Assembly (NCBI GenBank): GCA_031269685.1
Contig: JAISYU010000041.1
Coordinates: forward strand, 1 to 34,948
Length of the DNA stretch: 34,948 bases
Origin: Dysgonamonadaceae bacterium
Lineage (GTDB): Bacteria; Bacteroidota; Bacteroidia; Bacteroidales; Azobacteroidaceae
Direction: 5' to 3'
In this document: one piece after another, positions 31,168 through 34,948 of the stretch
Layout of the letters: each line of letters begins with the position of its first letter
How positions within the stretch are numbered: position 1 is the stretch's first letter
Notes under the pieces: model-generated
Seen by the model: the letters and a program-made list of their open reading frames with translations, nothing else
Told to the model about the DNA's origin: nothing
The model's database searches: none
Translations under genes and position numbers: made by a program

Positions 31168-32661
31168 ATGAAACGAATAAAACAAAAACAAAAAGAGAGA
31201 GCCGGCGTTGCCGGCAGTTTCAGGTGGTATTCCACAGTTATGGGAATACTGCTGTTGTTGATCTCTTCCGCCGGTATCACATTGGCGGATAGACCAAAGG
31301 TCATAATTTCCTGCCCCGACGGCTCCAAGGAGGCGGTCGAAGCGTACAGTACGCTTGAGCGGGACGGACTGCTTCAGACCTGGGGCGACGCAGAAGATGG
31401 TATGAAGGTTTTCGACACCGACCGTCAAGCTGTCTTTAAGTGGACAGGTATGGGATGGGAGGTAGAAGGTCCTGTACCTCCTAATGTAGTGATACCGAAT
31501 GCTGACCCTCCTATCTTCCCGCCGAACGAAGATGGTGAAATTGGTGGTGAAATAGAGGTGACGTATACCCCGGACGGCGGAACACAACAAACAGTAACTT
31601 GTACACCGAGACCTATCCGCTTTATGTCTTACAACCTCGGAGCAGACCCGAATTATGATACGCCAAAGAAGCAGATGGCGTACTATGCCTCGTTGAGACA
31701 TTCAACCGAAGCAAATGTCGACCTTCCTGGAAGGCCCGCTTACAGAGATAGAGATTTAGACGCTACTGTCAGCGGCGGACTCTACCAGTGGGGACGCTGG
31801 GGGCACGATTATGCAGTAGACGTAGATGGAACTGAAGGTCTTCCATACAGAAGGCGCTCTAGTGACTGGGTAAATTACCCCGCCACAGTTGGTACAGCGC
31901 CGAGAAGTACTTATCCTCCAATTAATGATACATTATTTTTTGCAAATAATAATTCGTGGTATAATGGTAGTGATTTCAGTACACTTTGGGGTGGTGGTAT
32001 AGATGGCAAACAGCAAACTGTTAAGTCCAAATATGACCCATGTCCCACGAACTTCCGGGTTCCTACCCATGATGAGTGGGAACAATTAGTAAATTACGAA
32101 TGTAGTCCCGACAATACTCGTACTACATCTTTATCCCTCAGCGCTAGCGCTGTTGTTACGGAAACCAATCGCGGTCTTGTATGGGTGCGCGTTTTTTGCC
32201 CTACCAGGTATGACAAATGCGTTCCGACTACAAACTTTGTATCAGGATACGCTATTTATACTAAAGAGGAATGGAATAAATCCGAATACAATAATTATAA
32301 GACCCCAAATACATTTAATGACAACGGCAGTGGAGCACAAAATCAAGGTACCGGTAATTTTACCGGTATAAGCACATACTGCCTTAGCGATGACGATGCT
32401 CCGAATCCTCTTATATTCCTTCCACTTGCTGGAATGCGTTATAATGATGATTCAAAGAATAATGCAGAAAATGGCTACATACGAACTGGTCAAGTTGCTT
32501 CTACTTGGGGATCAGGAAACTATTGGACCAGCACTATGAACGGTTCAGATAAGCCCCCTTATAAGCCCTCTTTCATGGAGATCACAGACAAAAAGGTGAA
32601 TCTAAATACAACCACTGAACATAATGCCCGCGGCTACAGCATCCGCTGCATATTAGAATAA
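31168..32661 (+). CDS. Secreted protein with Fibrobacter-succinogenes-major-paralogous (FISUMP)-like domain
   Basis: 497 residues. After a basic start, residues about 22-41 (YSTVMGILLLLISSAGITLA) form an export signal. The C-terminal part has the FISUMP pattern: GGLYQWGRWGHDY, then YDPCPTNFRVPTHDEWEQLV near residue 290, LPLAGMRYND, GNYWTSTMNG, and the closing ARGYSIRCI. These domains, with an FGE-like look, recur in surface proteins of Bacteroidota and Fibrobacter with unclear roles. The N-terminal DRPKVIISCPDGSKEAVEAY region is not recognised. It is 27 bp before a large secreted protein gene and probably co-transcribed. Confidence 0.75.
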   Translation: MKRIKQKQKERAGVAGSFRWYSTVMGILLLLISSAGITLADRPKVIISCPDGSKEAVEAYSTLERDGLLQTWGDAEDGMKVFDTDRQAVFKWTGMGWEVEGPVPPNVVIPNADPPIFPPNEDGEIGGEIEVTYTPDGGTQQTVTCTPRPIRFMSYNLGADPNYDTPKKQMAYYASLRHSTEANVDLPGRPAYRDRDLDATVSGGLYQWGRWGHDYAVDVDGTEGLPYRRRSSDWVNYPATVGTAPRSTYPPINDTLFFANNNSWYNGSDFSTLWGGGIDGKQQTVKSKYDPCPTNFRVPTHDEWEQLVNYECSPDNTRTTSLSLSASAVVTETNRGLVWVRVFCPTRYDKCVPTTNFVSGYAIYTKEEWNKSEYNNYKTPNTFNDNGSGAQNQGTGNFTGISTYCLSDDDAPNPLIFLPLAGMRYNDDSKNNAENGYIRTGQVASTWGSGNYWTSTMNGSDKPPYKPSFMEITDKKVNLNTTTEHNARGYSIRCILE

Positions 32662-32688
32662 AATAAACAACAAATAAAATATATCAAC

Positions 32689-34948
32689 ATGAAAAAGAAT
32701 ATTTTATCATTTCTAATGATTCTCATCCTCTTCGCTGCTAATGCGATGAATGGATGGGCTGGTGTAGAAATCGGCGTGCCGGGTGATAAGCCCGCTTTGG
32801 TGACTCCAGAAGGCACGGAATTTACACTCAATATTAATAACTCTACACTGACGAAGCCTAACAAGGTAATCCTCAGTGTGGATGTAAAAAAAGGAGACAG
32901 GAGCTCGTTCGTACTGGATTATTTCAATCCGTTGACCAACTCCTGGACACAAGCAGGTCTACCAAACACTCCATCAGCAAGCGGTGATAGACAAGGCTGG
33001 TACGAATGGGAGGTACTGGTATCCGAAAACGGCGGCGTATATTCGTCCGACTTATTCACTAACTGGGAGACTTCTGCTGCAACAGCCGGAGGCTTGGATG
33101 TAAAACTCCGAGTCAAGTCAAGTAACACGCTGTCGAATGATATAGATGTGGAACTTAATGTGTCGGTAACGGTGAAATGTGCAGCCGGAAAGTGTGCTGA
33201 CGCTTCTGCAGGTGAAGTTTCAGCAACGTCGGGCGATGGTGAGAACGGAGGCGCCATTAACGGTGTATCGGATGACCCATTAAAACTCTCATTCAAGGCT
33301 CTGAAAACAAGTCCTGAGACAGTCCTTGAGTGGTCTACGGTACTGCCGCAGAACCTTGCATACGGGGATACGATATACACTACCATCAATATGGTAACCG
33401 ATGTATCGGAAGGAACGGCGGGTAAGGCGAAAATAACCGGCTCCAACCTCGACCGCATTAAGATTGAATACCTTGATGCAGATGCAGCTACAGCTACAGA
33501 TAAATGGAAAGAGTTTGATGACATAGTGTTCAAGAATAATGCCGAAATCGAATTGAGAATCTTCCAAGATAAGGATGTCACGGCAACTGAAACTGTATCA
33601 ATCGGATTCAATATTCATACGGCGATAAGCCCCGACGGAGGCGCAACATGGCTACAAAACTCCAATATCCTCGCCGGCGGATTCAACGCACTCGCAAAGG
33701 GGCCCGCATCGCCATACATCAACCTCACGTTAAGCCGCCCATTGGCAGTAGCGGAAATAGATTCCGTATGGCAGGAGTTTACTGTACTTATTAATACGAA
33801 TACGGAGGATTATGATAATATAGCCTTTGATATATCCTTCAAGTCTGGTGGACAGGCAGAATGGAACTCGTTCGATTTGCAATACTATCAGACATCGGGC
33901 TCCCCTCCTGCCCCAGCCTATGGTAGGTGGGCTGATGCTAAAAGCAACAACACTAATGCGGGTTTCTTCCGAGTGACAACTACTGTTGAACGTGATTATA
34001 ATTGGTCGTTAAGCAACAATAGTACGGGTAATGGTTTCAAAGTGAAATTAGGCGACTGGTTCGACGGCAAGGAAATCCGTTTCCGTATAAGGTCCAACCA
34101 GACACTAACGGCAGATAAACCAATATCGTTTGGTCTTGAACTTACGCACAAATTAAACAACGTATTAACAAAATCGCGCAATGATGTAGCTCTGTTGTTT
34201 ACTGCAAAACGTTATGACCTAATTAATTTGGATTGGAACAACCCATTGCCGACAGAAGTAACTGGCTCGGATTGGACATACTTCGGTCTTGACCTGAGTA
34301 CGGTTATCCCAAAGTTGTTGGTAAATACTGATCCACCCGTAAATTCTACAATACATCCCAGACAAGAAGTCCCGAATTCCCTGTTGATATTTAGAGAGAA
34401 TGCTACCCCAAAATACAATACGCGTTCAGTGATGTATTTAGGGGACGAGAATGTCAATCCGGCCTTTTTCAAAATCACGGGTGAGAACTTTGACAAGACA
34501 GTTCTTGATATGGAATATTATAAAGGCGGTGATTGGGTTAAATTTACACTTGACAACGAAGGAGTATTTAAGGATGCAAGTGATAATATTATTTCTGTTG
34601 ACTTGCAAAATGCTCCCGATTGGCAGTTCCGCATCAAGAGTATTTCAGCAACAGATGTACCGGTCAACTTTAACATCACTACGGTTTACAAACCCTACGA
34701 TGAATACGTGACGAGAGATCCGAGCATAAGCACAGAACGCTTCATAGCTAATAGTTCTACCCTGTCGAAAAGTTTCACGGCAAAGAAGGTAGAATATCCG
34801 ACGGCAACCCTGTCCTGGACTCAGCAATTACCTGCGACCTTGGCGTACGGCGATTCTGCAATAGTCAAGATCAATATGGTAACCGATGCCCCAGACGGCA
34901 CAACCGGCAAGGCAGTGTTCACTATCCCTGACGGCATTGTAGTTACCT
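32689..34948 (+). CDS. Large secreted surface-type protein, right end outside window
   Basis: Open from ATG 32689 to the window edge (753 codons seen, no stop). A signal peptide (about 1-24, NGWA-GVEI) is followed by beta-rich, Thr/Asn/Asp-rich sequence without Cys apart from CAAGKC near residue 165. A segment recurs: LEWSTVLPQNLAYGD then INMVTD near residue 210-235, and LSWTQQLPATLAYGD then INMVTD near 705-730. This indicates long domain repeats about 495 residues apart. No enzymatic motif seen. It is probably a cell-surface or secreted adhesin-like protein; the C-terminal anchor or sorting signal is not in the window. Confidence 0.7.
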   Translation, partial: MKKNILSFLMILILFAANAMNGWAGVEIGVPGDKPALVTPEGTEFTLNINNSTLTKPNKVILSVDVKKGDRSSFVLDYFNPLTNSWTQAGLPNTPSASGDRQGWYEWEVLVSENGGVYSSDLFTNWETSAATAGGLDVKLRVKSSNTLSNDIDVELNVSVTVKCAAGKCADASAGEVSATSGDGENGGAINGVSDDPLKLSFKALKTSPETVLEWSTVLPQNLAYGDTIYTTINMVTDVSEGTAGKAKITGSNLDRIKIEYLDADAATATDKWKEFDDIVFKNNAEIELRIFQDKDVTATETVSIGFNIHTAISPDGGATWLQNSNILAGGFNALAKGPASPYINLTLSRPLAVAEIDSVWQEFTVLINTNTEDYDNIAFDISFKSGGQAEWNSFDLQYYQTSGSPPAPAYGRWADAKSNNTNAGFFRVTTTVERDYNWSLSNNSTGNGFKVKLGDWFDGKEIRFRIRSNQTLTADKPISFGLELTHKLNNVLTKSRNDVALLFTAKRYDLINLDWNNPLPTEVTGSDWTYFGLDLSTVIPKLLVNTDPPVNSTIHPRQEVPNSLLIFRENATPKYNTRSVMYLGDENVNPAFFKITGENFDKTVLDMEYYKGGDWVKFTLDNEGVFKDASDNIISVDLQNAPDWQFRIKSISATDVPVNFNITTVYKPYDEYVTRDPSISTERFIANSSTLSKSFTAKKVEYPTATLSWTQQLPATLAYGDSAIVKINMVTDAPDGTTGKAVFTIPDGIVVT

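Noticed and set aside
30668-31171. 167-codon plus-strand ORF in the hairpin-rich gap
   Set aside because: Its peptide simply mirrors the 45-bp and inverted repeats, overlaps the next gene's start, and matches no family I know.

Overview
The window reads as a chromosomal segment of a Bacteroidota bacterium, most likely order Bacteroidales. Three things support this. Promoters repeatedly show the phylum's TAnnTTTG -7 box, usually as TACCTTTG or TAACTTTG, often with TTTG about 19-21 bp upstream. There is an adjacent SusC/SusD outer-membrane pair and several SPII lipoproteins. The tmRNA tag ends in YALAA and reads GEKSYALAA. Translation starts have little Shine-Dalgarno signal, as is usual in this phylum.

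Layout, left to right. 1-3.0 kb (minus): a DNA methyltransferase fused to an Mrr-like nuclease domain, running off the left edge, sits 15 bp behind atpD, where an ATP synthase operon would normally continue. 3.1-4.1 kb (plus): tmRNA, then purN starting two bases after the mature tmRNA end. 4.1-4.7 kb: a decayed IS3-type transposase fragment and a short leader ORF overlapping the start of a lipid A acyltransferase gene. 5.6-11.7 kb (minus): a tight run of LptF/LptG-type permease, ribBA and a GH106 alpha-L-rhamnosidase lipoprotein.

11.7-18.3 kb (plus) is the most unusual part and looks like one metal-linked outer-membrane uptake locus. A 77-bp promoter with a palindromic operator is present twice, exactly 230 bp apart. 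It is followed by a secreted protein with two CxxC heavy-metal-associated domains, a stand-alone SusC N-terminal half (carboxypeptidase-regulatory domain plus TonB plug, with a CGCC insert and no barrel), a 12-unit 21-bp repeat array, a terminator hairpin just before the next start codon, a SusC-like receptor lacking the N-terminal regulatory domain, and SusD. The idea that the genes cooperate in metal or metal-complex uptake is inference from domains and order.

18.4-19.0 kb is a 26-unit array of a different 21-bp repeat, then a lone hisD. 20.4-24.0 kb (minus) carries an iron/cobalamin-type ABC ATPase, an imelysin-like lipoprotein and a porin-like barrel protein, a plausible iron-handling set without a visible permease. 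24.1-28.5 kb holds an LTA-synthase-like membrane phosphotransferase, truA, a DUF2795 protein, a PduO-type cobalamin adenosyltransferase and a methyltransferase whose 3' end overlaps the adenosyltransferase gene by 77 bp.

28.5-34.9 kb is accessory: a candidate small RNA, a second pair of near-duplicate promoters, an (AC)26 microsatellite inside an ORF, a third 21-bp array, a conserved uncharacterised Bacteroidota protein, an intergenic region dense in hairpins with a perfect 28-bp inverted repeat, and two secreted surface-type proteins, the last running off the right edge.

The standout structural observation is three sequence-unrelated tandem arrays that all have exactly 21-bp units with no indels (12, 26 and 10 units). 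All family calls come from reading motifs by eye; no database search was run.
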